Below, piece by piece: positions 35,159 through 47,339 of a stretch of 64,000 nt of DNA; the stretch's first letter is position 1; each line of letters opens with the position of its first letter. The position numbers and the translations under genes were made by a program. Under the pieces are notes generated by a model. That model saw only the letters and a list, made by a program, of their open reading frames with translations. It did not search any database and was not told the origin of the DNA. This stretch comes from Endothia cerciana (Eukaryota; Ascomycota; Sordariomycetes; Diaporthales; Cryphonectriaceae), in assembly GCA_026119935.1 (NCBI GenBank), contig JALRMH010000064.1, forward strand, positions 62,001-126,000, written 5' to 3'.

Positions 35159-35637
35159 GAATACTGTGGTCGAGACAGAAAGAGGAGAAGAGGTAGGGGG
35201 CCCAACATGCGAGACAAGACGTGGAACGCACGCACACCACGGCAAGGTTTCTGGTCGGGGACTTTGTTACAGCCAGCCTCAGCTGGGAGCCCAACGCGGG
35301 CATCCGGGGGAGGGGGAGGGGGGGGATGGGGCTAACCGCCGCCATTGACTTCGATATCCTCGGCCGCTTCAGACAGCATCGATACTCTCAGCGCCTCCGC
35401 CATAGTCCCTCCTCCGGGCGGGCCACCTCTCAACCCGCCCGCCCACAGCGGCTCTACAAAGCGCTCTCAGTCTCCCGTCAACATCGGAGAATCTGGAGAA
35501 CCTCGTCGGGCCCATCGGGTTCGGTACTACGGAGACCTTTACCCCAAGACATCGCTAACCTGCAACCCGTTCTGGATGTATTTTTTTGGATGAGGAGGAT
35601 ATCCTGCCAGCGGGCTTGAAGGTAGGCTGGTCCTGTG

Positions 35638-35705
35638 CACCTCGTCCTCTACACCTCGTCCTCTACACCTCGTCCTCTACACCTCGTCCTCTACACCTCG
35701 TCCCC
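35638..35705. repeat. 14-base CACCTCGTCCTCTA array
   Basis: Four to five head-to-tail, nearly identical copies, then two degenerate ones up to about 35735. Confidence 0.9.
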
Positions 35706-38166
35706 TGCATCTCGTTCTATACATCTCGTCTCTATGTGTCTCGATCGTGTTTCTCGCATGATCACCTTGCTTACCAGAATACCGAACTATTCCTAGGGCG
35801 ACCCGACCCTCCTCTCTTGTTGCAAAAGACCTGTACATGACCGCTTGTTTAAGCCGAATCCCACACCTGACCATGGCCATGGCCACGACCATCGCGGCCT
35901 CCAGTTCGAAGATCTCCAAAAAAATCAAAGAACGGTACCGGAAAGGCAATCGATGAGAGCTACGCTGGGCCTGCACGGAACGATAGGGTACACTCCCAGT
36001 TGCTTTCTTTTGCGCCCCAGCCTCTCGAGGGCGGGCTCGAATGGCCTGACATGTAAGTCCGTTCGGAGACTGTGCCTGATCGCCGCCGACACGGGCTGGA
36101 CGGCACTGGAAATTAGAACTCAGGCCCGTCCACACAACTCGCTCATGCCCCAACTTGCTTCCGCGTTCGCCGCAATGACGACCTCCGAGACCTCGTCCGC
36201 TTCGTCTGCTTCGTCCGCCACCTCAGGGTCACGACCCCCTGGCCTTAAGAGGGCGCCCCGGGGATCGTTGGTCAATAAGATGGTGGATTACGGCGCCAAC
36301 CTGGGGCTTGATAACGCCTTCGTCGATTATGTCAGTCGCGCTCTGGGTGTGTACCCCAGGTGATCCCAGGCATCAATCAAACTACGTACAACTTGGTGCA
36401 GCCAGCAGGCGGAGAAAGTAGTTTACCCAACCCCAGGGACTTAATTCTGAGTCCATGGGTTGTGCAGCTGTTGGCCTTTCCAGCACCCCCCCCAATTTCC
36501 CTTCCCACTTCTATCATCACCATCGTCTCGTATACAACTGCATTGCACCCTCCGCAGTATATCTATCTGCTCTGCCGCGCCCCACTGCCACGCTACGGAA
36601 CGGACTTTGGGGTTACGACCCTTTCTTTGGTTTTGGTTCTGGGCTTTGGGGAGCAAGAGGTGAAACCTTTCGTGCACGGCAGAGACTGCTGCTTGGACGG
36701 ATTGGCCATCTTTCCCTTTTCACTAATCGTTCTACCCAGGAGACCGGGAAGACTTACGGACACGGAGTCAAGGCTGCTCCCGTCTCCATTTCGAAACATA
36801 TCCCAGGAAGCCTGGGCGGGTGGGCTAATCCTGAGTGTCACTTGCATGAGAACCTGCTCGCTAGAACCTCTCGAACTCTTCACCTGGAAACTGCGAGGGC
36901 GACAGAGACAGTCACAGCCATGATGGTACTCGTCTGATCTCCTCCGTGTTTTCTGGGCGCGCGGCGGGACTCAGCCATCAGGATATTCGTACCTATCAGG
37001 GTAGATGCCGTGGTGGATGGGATGTTGGAGGAAGGCTCCTTTGAAAGGCGGGGGGGGGTACCTTTGGAGCTCGTGGCGTTCGGTGTGCTCTAGCTTTCAG
37101 TAGGGGACATCGAGCCGCGCCTCTAGCGGCCGAGACTGGACTGTCGCGAACTCATGTCCTGGTCAGATCAGGACCGCCGGTTCCCGCACAAAACTTAATG
37201 CGTCGTAGTCGCCTTGGGGAAGACTGGTGGAGGTATCCCGTGGCGGGTTGGTTATTCCCCGCGCCCCCAGAGGCCATGCGTGACAAGGTGCGAGATGTCC
37301 GAGAGACCTGGATGTTCCTTCGATCCAGCCCTCATAGGGTGCTGCCCGTCAAAGGGATCCCGCCGAGGTTTGTCATAAAAAACCCCCTAGCCGGCCCGTG
37401 TAGGATGGACGAGCGTCTGGCCTCCGCTTGCGCACGCCGAGGGTGAGTGCACCCATATGGGAAGGATCGATAACCAGGCGGCACTCGTGGGGATGGGTCG
37501 GAGGGGGGGGGAGCGGTACTCTTACGCCCGAGGTTTTCCTGTCCTGCGAGCCTGGGTCGATTGTTGCGGTGGGCGTGCCCGCATGCTGGGAGAGCGGCGC
37601 CGCCCGCCCCATGTGCCCCCGCGGCGTCCACCACCTCCAGTGGTGACAACTTCCCAGCCAGGCGCGAGCAGGTAGATGGAAAGAAGGGGCCGAATACGCC
37701 TCCCCGGCGGAACCTGACATATTGATCTCACCATCTCTTCGCCTGCTCGGATGCTCATTGTTTCTTCTGCGGTAGAGGTGGAAGGGAGAGCGCTGAATGA
37801 AGGATTAAACCGGCCGGTTGTGCCCGGTATAACCAGAGTACGCTAGGATGGGTGAAGGGCTTGAAGGGATATCTGGCGGACTCTCGTCGTGTGCTGTAAG
37901 TCCGGGGAAGCTTCAGCGCGACGCGACAACCAATCTGGAAAAGAGGTCCCCCCCCCACACCTCCCAACTAGAGCGTTCTACCTCGACAATGTCCTCTGAA
38001 ACAATGAGGACACGAAAGATGACGAGAGAACAGGGGATTGCTTGTTGGTGATACCGGGATTCGAGAAAAGTTAGGAAACTGGAGCCAGATGCGACCTTCG
38101 ATGGTCTACATAAAATCTGTCTGAGGACGGGTCCCAGGATGAGAATTTGGACTATCTGTTACAGAT

Positions 38167-38955
38167 CTACAAATTTTCTCCAGCCGTCCTGTACATCCAA
38201 GGCATCCCTCTCGAGCCGTTGAAGGAACTCGGCACGGCCAGTAGTCGTGCTGCGTGGTCTGAACTCGAAGCTCTCGGCCCCCCCCCCCCCACCCCCAGCG
38301 GGACATCAACCTGCCCTTCCCCTTCCGCGCTGGAGCCCTCTGGGGCGTCTCGGGGCTGCTGAATATCGTGACATATCGCGTAGAGACATAGCCGGTCAGC
38401 AGGCGTCAGGTGGGTAACGATCATGCAGAAGATCTCCCGATGGAAACCCGGTAAGGCTAAGGAACGACATGGCTTTCGCGAAGAAGGGGGTTGTCCTCGC
38501 TCGGGATACGCTTTTCGCAGCACCGCGATTGATCCGAGGTGCTCGTGGATACCGGCGCATTCAGCTGTCGCCCAGGCCTGTAGTGTGGTGTGATGCGGTC
38601 CGGGAATGCCGTTTCCTGGCTGGCTGGCTTCAGAAGACGGGGCTAGCACGACTGGAGCACGACCAGCGTGCTCAACAACTGCACTTCCAGACTTCCCTCC
38701 CGTCGTGAACTGGAACGCAGAGGCACCAACAACCACTTCTGAGCCAGCCAGTAGCACCCTCCTCGCGGCCGAGCCTGCAGGCCCCGGTTTGGCTCTCCCC
38801 GGATGCAAACATCCTGGGAGGGGGCGGGGTGGAGAGGAAGGAGATCGTGGCGACGAGGCGACCTGGCAAAGCAAGAAGTGCCCGGCTTCTGCTCGAGGAG
38901 AGCCGCCCACAGCCCTGTATGGCCGCCGGGCTGCCGGTTTTGAATGGTATGGCAT
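38167..38955 (-). pseudogene. Open frame with a single F-box-like motif, probably a remnant
   Basis: A 262-codon frame. Near 38455-38370 it reads LPGFHREIFCMIVTHLTPAD then RLCLYAICHDIQ, close to the F-box consensus (LP...I...HL...D...). The rest is composition-biased and unlike the usual F-box protein body, and a C homopolymer (about 38278-38292) interrupts the coding style right after the motif. I read it as the N-terminal part of a broken F-box gene. Confidence 0.4.
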
Positions 38956-39457
38956 GGTAGGTAGGGTTGAGGACCCACGCTCCCTTAGGCGTCGATAGTA
39001 TATTTACCATAGTACTGAGGAGTGTATGATGGTCATGGGCAGGGCTAGTACGGCGCGATGAAGCCGGACCAGGATCAGATAGATCTTGGGATCAGATAGG
39101 TTCTTGCACGATTGCGAGAGGTGTGGGCGGCATCCTGGCGATAAATAGCCCGGGTTGAGCTTCTCTCAGATTGTCGCTGCGACTCTCGCAGGCCCCACCG
39201 AGTAAATAAAGACAATCTCGCGTGAATCCGCTGGGTTCCAATTCTTCAGCCTCTTCCTGATCGTATGACGCACACTGTTCCAATGCTGAGCCAGGCTATC
39301 AGCTCTGTACTCTTTGGTCCCCTAGCCACGCCCGACCTCTCCATCGCCTCCGCTTGCAAAAAGGCACAGAAACCTGAATGCCAAGGACCAGCTGCTATAG
39401 CCCATCCAACATGCCGGTCAACAGAACAAATGAACCCGTAACCTGTGTGTGTTGAAG
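38956..39457. other. Intergenic stretch
   Basis: No gene visible. The 3' side is the downstream region of the minus-strand coiled-coil gene. Confidence 0.4.
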
Positions 39458-40441
39458 TTACCGTTGAGGGGTTGAGTACGGGATCGTCGGACTGCCGTCA
39501 TCACAAGGGACGGGTAGATCATGCCCACCGGGTGGTGGAGGGGGGGTCTTGCCATTTTCGCCTGAGGCCTGTGAAGAGGGATCCTCAGCCTTCATTGCAC
39601 GGTTTATATTGTTGATCGTTGGTCTCTGCGAGGATGGCGTCGAGCGGGGCCCCCATCTGAGGCGAGTTTTATCCAGCTCATCTGAGGTGGCTGTCTTTGG
39701 GCTTGTCTCGTCTGCCGAGAGATCCAACTGGTAAAGGTTTAGTGAGCTGGGTGCAATCTTAGGGCGCCGGGCCACATGTTCAGATCTGCCCTTCGAGGTT
39801 GGACTGGAGCGCTTGGGAGGTCTGGGCCGAGGTGCAAGGTCCCATCGTTTTGCTCGTTCCTTGACAGCATTGATCTTATCTTCATCAAGACCTAAAATCC
39901 CCGAAAGTGACGTGACCGCTTCAGAGGGGTCGAATGGAAGGGATTGCGAGTCGGAGTCGGTTCCGCTAGCATCCGAGCTTTGATCGGAGGTTGGTGCGAT
40001 GGAGAGTTGGTGTTTCATAATCTCGTCGTAAAAGCTGACGAGATAAAGCAGCATTTTCTGCTGCCTAGCGGTCCGGGGAGATCTGAGAGCAAAGAACTCA
40101 TTCGGATTTCGTGGATATAGATTCAGATCGGGTTCGACGAGGCCGCGATCGGGGTAGTAAGCCACGATTGGATAGATGTGTTGCAAAGGAGTGTTGATGC
40201 TGGAGTTTCGAAAGACTGAAGTGGCTTGGCGGATCTGGGCGGTGAGGTAGCCGAGTTCGTTCTTGACACCGCCAAGTTCGTTCTTGACACCGTCAAGTTC
40301 GTTCTTGACACCGTCGATTGTTTGTTGGAGTTCGTGCTTGACGCCGTCGATCTTCTGGTGAAGGCCACCGAACTCGCGCCCCAATTGATCGTCCTGGGCG
40401 TGACGCAGCCTCGTATACTCATCTCTGGTGAGATAAGTCAT
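39458..40441 (-). CDS. Fungal accessory protein with heptad coiled coil
   Basis: One uninterrupted frame of 327 residues from the ATG at 40441. The start MTYLTRDEYTRLRHAQDDQL resembles a large, variable family in plant- and insect-associated ascomycetes (from memory). Residues about 25-75 are heptads (IDGVKHEL, DGVKNEL, GGVKNEL) encoded by 21-base repeats, a clear coiled coil suited to oligomerisation. Residues about 85-145 form a compact segment (LQHIYPIVAYYPDRGLVEPD...). The remainder is Ser/Pro-rich and basic with likely nuclear-signal patches (RPPKRSSPTSKGR). There is no signal peptide. The function is unknown. A CGGTAACT at the stop could be a splice donor, so the protein may be slightly longer. 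Confidence 0.7.
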   Translation of the reverse strand: MTYLTRDEYTRLRHAQDDQLGREFGGLHQKIDGVKHELQQTIDGVKNELDGVKNELGGVKNELGYLTAQIRQATSVFRNSSINTPLQHIYPIVAYYPDRGLVEPDLNLYPRNPNEFFALRSPRTARQQKMLLYLVSFYDEIMKHQLSIAPTSDQSSDASGTDSDSQSLPFDPSEAVTSLSGILGLDEDKINAVKERAKRWDLAPRPRPPKRSSPTSKGRSEHVARRPKIAPSSLNLYQLDLSADETSPKTATSDELDKTRLRWGPRSTPSSQRPTINNINRAMKAEDPSSQASGENGKTPPPPPGGHDLPVPCDDGSPTIPYSTPQR

Positions 40442-40779
40442 GTCTGGATGATGTGAGAGCCGTTCGTTGATGGTTGTAGGTAGGTTGATTGATGCGATGA
40501 ACAGGAGAGGAAAAACCTGTCTGGCCTACAAGCGCGCTGGCGCCTGTAGCCCGCACGGCCCACATGGTGGGCCCTGCACAATAACCATAACCTCGGCAAT
40601 GGTCGTTGGTGGTCTACCGCTACATCACGACATTGCGAAGCAAGAGGAATGTTTCCCGCTGAAGAGCCCTTTTTTTTTTTTTTAAAATCTTTTATTCTTT
40701 TCCACACCTCCTGGCGCATAATCCATCACGGGGATCTATAAAGGGGGCCAACCGGCCCTCAGCAGTCGCGCAGCCTGCG

Positions 40780-41358
40780 ATGGCAGACCACCAACGCTTT
40801 ATGAAGAAGAGGCAACGACCAACGACCAGCCTCGCCAAACTATCCAACGATCGATTGTCTCTGGACCCAGAGAGCCAGACTCCGTTCAGAACAGGTGAGC
40901 GGATGCCCAGGCGCCGCACCAGATCATCGTCTTACTGATTCACACACAACAGGGCGCCTGTACACCGCCGCCTACCGGAGACGCCCCGCCTACTCCTCGT
41001 CCTGAGCCCCTTCGGAACAACAGAGTGAAGAGAAGACGTATTGAGGACTGGCCGGAAGAAACCATCTCATCGAAGAGGCATTGCCTGTCTGCTGCAATCA
41101 TGTCTTCAGAGCTGCCATTCACCAACATGTCGGCGTCCCGGACGGGGTCCTCCCGAACGGGGAAAGGTCGAGGCGATGGGTGCTACGTCAACGACTCCCT
41201 GCCGACATCCATGGCCAGCGGCAACCTATCGCGAATTCCACCTTGGGGATGATCATATCTTCCATTGCAAACCATACGAGGATCTCCCCGAACACGTCCA
41301 GATGCTGGTACAGAGCATAATGCGGCGTGAGCGGTCGTCTCCAGGCCCATCTCTCTAG
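40780..41358 (+). pseudogene. Eroded hypothetical gene
   Basis: An ATG at 40780 opens MADHQRFMKKRQRPTTSLAK and runs to a good donor (GTGAGC at 40895) with acceptor CACAACAG at 40952. Coding character then continues in a frame one base out of phase: PPPTGDAPPTPRPEP, RRRIEDWPEETISSKRHCLS. It shifts again near 41200 to LGDDHIFHCKPYEDLPEHVQ and MLVQSIMRRER, ending at 41358. Two frame breaks suggest decay. It is divergent to the coiled-coil gene, about 340 bases away. Family unknown. Confidence 0.4.
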
Positions 41359-44300
41359 ACGAGCGAGAGAGAGCGAGCGAGAGAGAGAGAGAGAGAGAGA
41401 GAGACGAGCACCTGGTAGGGCTGGAACAGGGCGTCTCTGAGGACGTGGTCCAATGCTACCTTCTGAATTCCGTCTTTCCGCAGCCGGGTTCGAAAGGTAC
41501 GCTGGCACTGTCCTGTAAGTAGCCGATGCCTAGGCATGCTGTTCCGGCCTTCAGCGCAAGGTACAAGACCAGCAGCCCGTGTCCTGATCTTCTCTACGGG
41601 TACAAGCGGAGTATAGCTTTTCAGGTGCTCGTTTTTAGAGCCGGCTCATTAGCCTAGGGTCGGAATCTTTGGCCAACAACGACGGCCTAACATACCCTTT
41701 CTTTTTCTTTTTTTTTTTCTTTTTTAATTTGGCTGTGGGGCTTAAGAGCAGTCGTGGCAGTTACCGGTATGTATGTGGCAACTAACCAAGCATTGTGAGC
41801 AAGCGCATCTTGTATTCATATCGCCGAGCGGGCTGCAACAGCGTCTCAGAGAGCAGTCGAGGCCGGGGAAACACAGTAGATAGTACCATGTTCAGTGCTG
41901 TTACGAACGGTACAGAAGCGAGGCTTTCTCTGTCTCATGGAAGGAGGACGGACCAACGCTTTCCAACACAGAGTGATTGGTCTTTTCATCTTGCAAAAGC
42001 CAGAGGATTATTGTCGTTCCCGTCAATGCATCCGCAGTATTATGGGTTGGGGTAGGGAGGAACGCCTAGAGCAGGTCCGCAACGGTTCGGATCATCTCAT
42101 CATTGGAGGCAACCCGGAGGCTGGAGCTGTCAAGAAGCGGGCGACAGGCCTCGTCTCGGGGCTTGAGCAAGCCCCGGCCCGTCACTCAGCCACGAATATG
42201 AACAGTTTCCATCATCTGGGGGGTCGCGGTCGGGAGGAGGAGGCGGTGTTGTGCACCCCGTCTCGAGCAAAGGCACCCCCAGACTGCGCGTGGTCTTGTC
42301 AGGATACGTCGTTTTCTTGCAACTTGCAGGCCCTTTTGACGCCCTGTCAAGCCCCGTTCGCGGCCCACAAAAGAGAGACGGAAAGTTTGAATCTCGGAAA
42401 CAGCCGTACCGGATCTAGACGGGCGGCTACGAAGACCCTACCAGGCCCGCCCTTCCAATCCCGTGCTCGACTTGGCCCTGTATCACCTCATGGCCTTCGA
42501 GTTGGTCTTCCCATCTGCGGCCCCAGCGTAACCCCGGCGTCATCGTCCCGGACGGACCACACCTGGACTGGGGAAATAAGCGATCAACTAACATCAGCGT
42601 CATCAACAGGAGATTCCTCTCAGGCTGGCGTGGCCAGCATCACTGGACCGGCCCCTTTTTGGTATGGTCCCTAGTCCTTACGTTCAACCGAGTCACCGCG
42701 GTCACGGGGTGCATTGTGCCAAATAATGCCTCCGCCTGTCCGAATGCCTTGATGGGTAAGGATTTTCATTCGGAGAGGGGAACTGATTCTGCCGAAACGA
42801 GAGGAGATGGAAAATGCCAGCCTGGATACCACTAGCAAAAATCGCGTGTGGCTCGTCTTTGTGGTAGACCCGGCTCCCGGGTCGTAAAATGCCCGGGGAG
42901 AGCTGAAGTAGACCCGGCAGTACATGCCTTACGAGACCGCACGTGTGATCATCTGCCCCGTGATGCGGAACTCGTCTGGGGAAGAGGCAGGCGCCCCCAG
43001 CCTCACAGAGCCAGACGGTCCACCACGCACTGAGTCACTAGGATGTGGACCAGGCGGCCTTGCCACGGGTGGATCGCCGACTTCAGTCCCGCTAGAGCTG
43101 CTGGAGTCGGACACGGGTGCTACAGGAGAACCCCTCTGCCATGAGGCGAACGTGCGGTGACATAGGGCGGTTGGCATCCATAGAGGCAACCCAGGCCCAG
43201 ATGGGTGGGTGTCTTTGTCCCGAACTCGTCGCCCTTCTTCTGGCGTCGTGAATACAGTATTCCATGACCTGATGGAGAGAAACAGCTCTGTTCCGTGCCA
43301 GGTCTTCCGATATCCCCCATGTCTATATTATCGATAGTCCTGCTTTGACTGAGCCTTAAAGCAAGTCGTCACATCAAGATTGCTGTTGTTTATTTTTTCC
43401 AAGCCCCCATTTACGTACCTGTTCCTCGAGTTGGCGGGCGCTGTTGACCTAATATCAAAAGGAGTCAGTGCAAATGTCAAGAGTGGCATAAGATTCCATC
43501 AGACAGTCAAAGGTACGTCAAATGATGGGCAAAATTACGCGTGATTTAATTACTGAAACCACGCTGGCAGGCTTACCTGATGCGGTCGCCGAGACTTGTG
43601 TCGGTCTTGAGGCGCTCGACCCAAGGCCAGGTCCTGTTGGATGTACGGTTTAGTGACGGGCTCCCTCGGCGGACCCCTCCTCTGGGACCCGCGCCACGGC
43701 ATGTTGTGCTTGTCATTGACTCATGAAACCACGTCTGTGATAGGTGGTCTTGTTGGTCGATTCTGGGTGGCGTCCGTTCTGAAGCAGATTGGTCTGGAAA
43801 CAAGATGATGACAGGAGCACCCTGAGGTCCTTTTGCATATCAGCCCGTCTGAGAGCTTCCGGGCCAGGGTGAGAAGTGCCCTCGTCAACCTGCGTCTGCC
43901 GCCCGAGACCAACGAGCAATGGGCTACTTCGAGAGTACGACCGGGCACCGCAAAGCTTTGAACCAGGGACCTGGGGACTGGCCGTGTCGGTACGTACCTT
44001 TCTGGCACGACCATCAGCAAAAGCACAGAAAAGGACAGACGGCGTTTCGACCAGACGGGGGGCACCGGAGGCTCCTGCACATGCAGCCACCGGTGTCCCG
44101 CGACGAGACGCAGCCATTGCTCACGTCCGTCCTGATGCAAGGTTGCAGGCGTACCACCTCGGACGCTCGAGATGCAGGACAACTGGGCATGCAGGGCTTC
44201 TCGCCGTGGCGAATACGGGCTTCTGAGACAAATGTGTTCATACTTGCGGTCTGATTGACGCTTCACTACGAGCGGGCGGCAGGGCGGCATATTGCAAGCT

Positions 44301-44738
44301 GAACGGGCTATATGCTCGCGTATGCACCTATTTCAGCGAACCAGTCACGATGTCAGCCCATCCCTTGCAGTGCCAACAGAGACCTCATTTACACCATACA
44401 TGATCGCCTGATTCTTCGTCATGTGGCGTGCTCTAGACAGGACAATCAAAAGCGATGCTGGGCCGTTAGTCCCCTTCTGTTGCCCGAAGCTGAATTACAC
44501 CGAGCAACACCCTTGTCCGGACATCAGACATGATTAACCGTGAAGCCTTGGGGCGTTGCGGTTCGGCCCCAAGACTGACCTTCAAATACGTTGGCCACGG
44601 CCCCTCAACCATCGGCACCCCGTCTCCTCATCCAGACCCCTCTGTGTGGCGTATCTGGCACGGAGCCTCTTCTGTTTTGTTTACCAGAAATAAAGACCAG
44701 CAAGCCAGGACGACACGCTTTGCCCTGTGGCTATCATC
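41359..44738. other. Gene-poor stretch before the HET gene
   Basis: A GA microsatellite (41359-41405) and a T-rich tract near 41700. A 259-codon plus-strand frame (41895-42674) and a 189-codon minus-strand frame (44290-43721) exist, but neither has recognisable motifs or splice context. The final few hundred bases before 44739 hold the promoter of the HET gene. Confidence 0.35.
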
Positions 44739-47339
44739 ATGGCCGAGGCCGTCTCCATCCCGGAGCCACGCGGCACATACACCGTCCCAGTCTTCAGATT
44801 TTCCGTCTGCAATTCTCCCAGCTGCCGGTACCAGGGACCCCCGATTCCGCACTCTGTCGTCGAGGAGAAACCCGGCGGCGTCCAACTCGTGTGGGGGGAT
44901 GACGAGATTCCTGAGCCCTCGGACGAGGCTGTCGCCGTCTCCTATACGTGGGACCGCTACGGGCTGAACTGGGATGCCGAGCCTGGGCACGTGGTCCCAC
45001 AGAGAGTCATCGGCCATTGGAAACACGACCCGAACCAGCTGGTGAGCCTGCGGGTGGGGACCGAGTGGGGGCAGTGCGAAGACGAACCTATGACCTTCGT
45101 AAAGGCGTTGCAGCGGATCTGTGCGGAGAGCAACTACTGCTGGATCGACCAGCTGTCCATATTCCGTGGAACGGGTCCTGCGGAGAGGGCCAGGTGCGCT
45201 GCTGAAGGGATCTGCAGCATCCCCATGGTCTTCCGGGCATTCGAGGTAGTCAACATCTTCCCGGGGGCAAAATGCGAGTGTGTCGACAACCCCCTCAATC
45301 ACATCTGGCCCTCTGAGTTGGTGATGCCGCGGGATGGCGCCCGGGCCCTGGCCGCGACGGCGAAGACAGTCCGGGATCCCAGCTTCTCGCAGTTTCGCAT
45401 GTGCTGGAACAACCTCGGCATCATGACCTACTTCCGACGCGTGTGGGCCCAACAGGAGATGTTCCTTGCGCGAAGAATGCGCGTGGTGTGGGCATCCGAT
45501 GAGGTTCTCAAGTGCCAGTCCTTTTCGAAAACCCTACCGGGGAACCTGCGGTCGCTGCTGAAGAGGTTTGCGAGGGGGGGCGTGAAGGCCGTCGAGGCGG
45601 CGGTCCAGACGGGCTCGTGGGATTGGGAAGATGCACTGGACGACCTGGTGAGCGGCATCTTCAGGGAGCCGAAGGAGCTCGTCGGGAAATCGAACGTGTG
45701 CGTCGAGGAACACTGGGGTGAGTACCGCAACAACAAGGACATCCAGGAGCATCAGCTTGCATCCCACTTCGTCTATGACCTGGCCCCAGCCTTGATGTTT
45801 GCCTTCAGCGAGGCAGATAGTTTAATGCGGGCTTGGCGCCTGAGGCGCGACGACGCGGACCAGGGGACGCCGGAGGTCCAGGACCCCAAGAATGTTATGG
45901 TCCTCGCCCACTTCTTGAGCGGGAAGCCGCTGGTCAGAGAGGGACCAAAGGACGAGGTTGTCGGGCATAGCCCGCTCGAGGTTCAGGACGTCCGCAAGGC
46001 CAGGCCGATGAGGCGGAGATTGCTCGAGTTCCTCAGACTCCTCGACGCCCTGGCCTGGACCTCCCGCGAATGTACCTGGCCGTGCGATCTCATCAACGCC
46101 TTCTGGCTGGACTGCCCCGGATACCAGCGGCTTGCCGGCGCGTTATGCCCGCCGGTGCCCACCCTGGATAACGCCATCCGTGGGCTGGAGGCGACCTGGC
46201 TGGTCTCGCCCATCACAACTCTACCGTCGGGTCTGTTCGACAAGGGGCCTCGCGGCCCCCATGGCAGCATCGCAAACCAACTTGCCTGGCGGCCTTGCTC
46301 GTGCCGCCCCCTGGGAAAATACTACGCAAACACCGAGCTCTACGGGGGCCTCGGGGGCGGCACGAGGGCCAAGGAAGGGGTCTGGGTCCTCGCCATCAAG
46401 GACAAGCCGGTGTTTGACATCCCATCTACCGCGACGGCTAGCTGGCGGTTCATCGACCTGCACAATCACCGGGACATGTCACCGCAGGTCATGGGTCTTA
46501 TCTTCTCTGCGTGCCGAGCCTGGCCCGACGAGTGCCTCGGCAAGATCATCCATAAACCTGTAGTCACGAGGGACAAGATCGCAAAGCAGCTACGCAGAGA
46601 CACCGGCGGCGGCTTCGAGAGGCCGGGGTTCGGGGGCCTCTTTGAGCCCGACGGCCCCGACGGTGTCAGCAGCACCGCGAAGATGTTCCGACTGAACATC
46701 TTCCGCAAGCTGACCGCCGAAAGGTACGAGGAGGCCTTCGGCGCCCTGTTTGGAAAGTTCCTCGCCAAGACCATTGCGTACACCATGCCGGCAGCCCCCA
46801 CGGATGAGCAGTTTGGGGGTGATCCTGTGGTCTTCGAGGAGCTGTTCGAGCTCGTGTGCTCGGCCCTCGGGCTCGAGGTGGAGGTGGCGAGGCGGCGCGC
46901 GGACGACACCCATCACGGCCCCTTCCACCTCGTGCTGGACCCAGGTTCCACCAGCCAGGGTGTCCTTCCACGGATTGGCCTGTCGAGGATCAACTACCCA
47001 CTAGGCCCCCGACCAGCCACGCATACGGTCTGTCTTACCCCCCCGGCACACTTCGTCCAAGGATCGGGTGTCATGCTCGAGGTCATGGTGCTGGATGCCG
47101 ATGGGAACGAGCCCAAGTTTCCTTTCTATCCGAGGGTGAAGACGGACCGCTTCGAGATCACGGGAGTCTGGGTGCTGCCAGCCAGCTATACGAGCGGGGA
47201 CATCAACCTGAGGAGCGTTGCGGGACAGCTTGTCGAGGGGAGAATGGATATCAGTGAAGACGGTTCCTTCCGGGATTATCTGAGGTTCTGGGAGGATGAG
47301 GGAGCGGGGGACGGAGGTCCTGTCAGAGCTGCTGGGTGA
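44739..47339 (+). CDS. HET-domain (heterokaryon incompatibility) protein
   Basis: An intronless frame of 866 residues from the ATG at 44739 (context ATCATCATGGCC). The three HET-domain blocks are present in order: AVSYTWD (about residue 66), an IC...YCWIDQLSI block (about 125-140) and YFRRVWAQQEMFLARR (about 230-245). Proteins with this domain trigger cell death after fusion of incompatible hyphae, often downstream of STAND receptors. The about 600 residues after the HET domain are unlike anything I can name; they contain a run of Trp/Pro-rich segments and an Asp-rich end, with no repeats or membrane helices. The length and clean frame contrast with the decayed neighbourhood, suggesting selection. 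I chose 44739 and not the GTG at 44727. Confidence 0.85.
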   Translation: MAEAVSIPEPRGTYTVPVFRFSVCNSPSCRYQGPPIPHSVVEEKPGGVQLVWGDDEIPEPSDEAVAVSYTWDRYGLNWDAEPGHVVPQRVIGHWKHDPNQLVSLRVGTEWGQCEDEPMTFVKALQRICAESNYCWIDQLSIFRGTGPAERARCAAEGICSIPMVFRAFEVVNIFPGAKCECVDNPLNHIWPSELVMPRDGARALAATAKTVRDPSFSQFRMCWNNLGIMTYFRRVWAQQEMFLARRMRVVWASDEVLKCQSFSKTLPGNLRSLLKRFARGGVKAVEAAVQTGSWDWEDALDDLVSGIFREPKELVGKSNVCVEEHWGEYRNNKDIQEHQLASHFVYDLAPALMFAFSEADSLMRAWRLRRDDADQGTPEVQDPKNVMVLAHFLSGKPLVREGPKDEVVGHSPLEVQDVRKARPMRRRLLEFLRLLDALAWTSRECTWPCDLINAFWLDCPGYQRLAGALCPPVPTLDNAIRGLEATWLVSPITTLPSGLFDKGPRGPHGSIANQLAWRPCSCRPLGKYYANTELYGGLGGGTRAKEGVWVLAIKDKPVFDIPSTATASWRFIDLHNHRDMSPQVMGLIFSACRAWPDECLGKIIHKPVVTRDKIAKQLRRDTGGGFERPGFGGLFEPDGPDGVSSTAKMFRLNIFRKLTAERYEEAFGALFGKFLAKTIAYTMPAAPTDEQFGGDPVVFEELFELVCSALGLEVEVARRRADDTHHGPFHLVLDPGSTSQGVLPRIGLSRINYPLGPRPATHTVCLTPPAHFVQGSGVMLEVMVLDADGNEPKFPFYPRVKTDRFEITGVWVLPASYTSGDINLRSVAGQLVEGRMDISEDGSFRDYLRFWEDEGAGDGGPVRAAG

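Larger units (their letters stand above)
34466..38166. other. Gene-poor stretch with small tandem repeats
   Basis: Nothing I can call a gene. Some open frames look protein-like in short pieces (for example VGNQEQSAFRCRVVEAWLAG near 34800, IDTLSASAIVPPPGG near 35375, and GSLVNKMVDYGANLGLDNAF near 36265) and could be eroded exons. A GCAGGC hexamer array lies at about 35108-35158, a 14-base CACCTCGTCCTCTA array at about 35638-35702, and C homopolymers near 34932 and 37949. Confidence 0.35.

Noticed and set aside
36360..36937. Overlapping 160-187-codon plus-strand frames
   Set aside because: Mutually exclusive frames with no motif support.
41895..42674. 259-codon plus-strand frame
   Set aside because: No domain-like blocks, splice context or biased composition; could be chance in GC-rich DNA.
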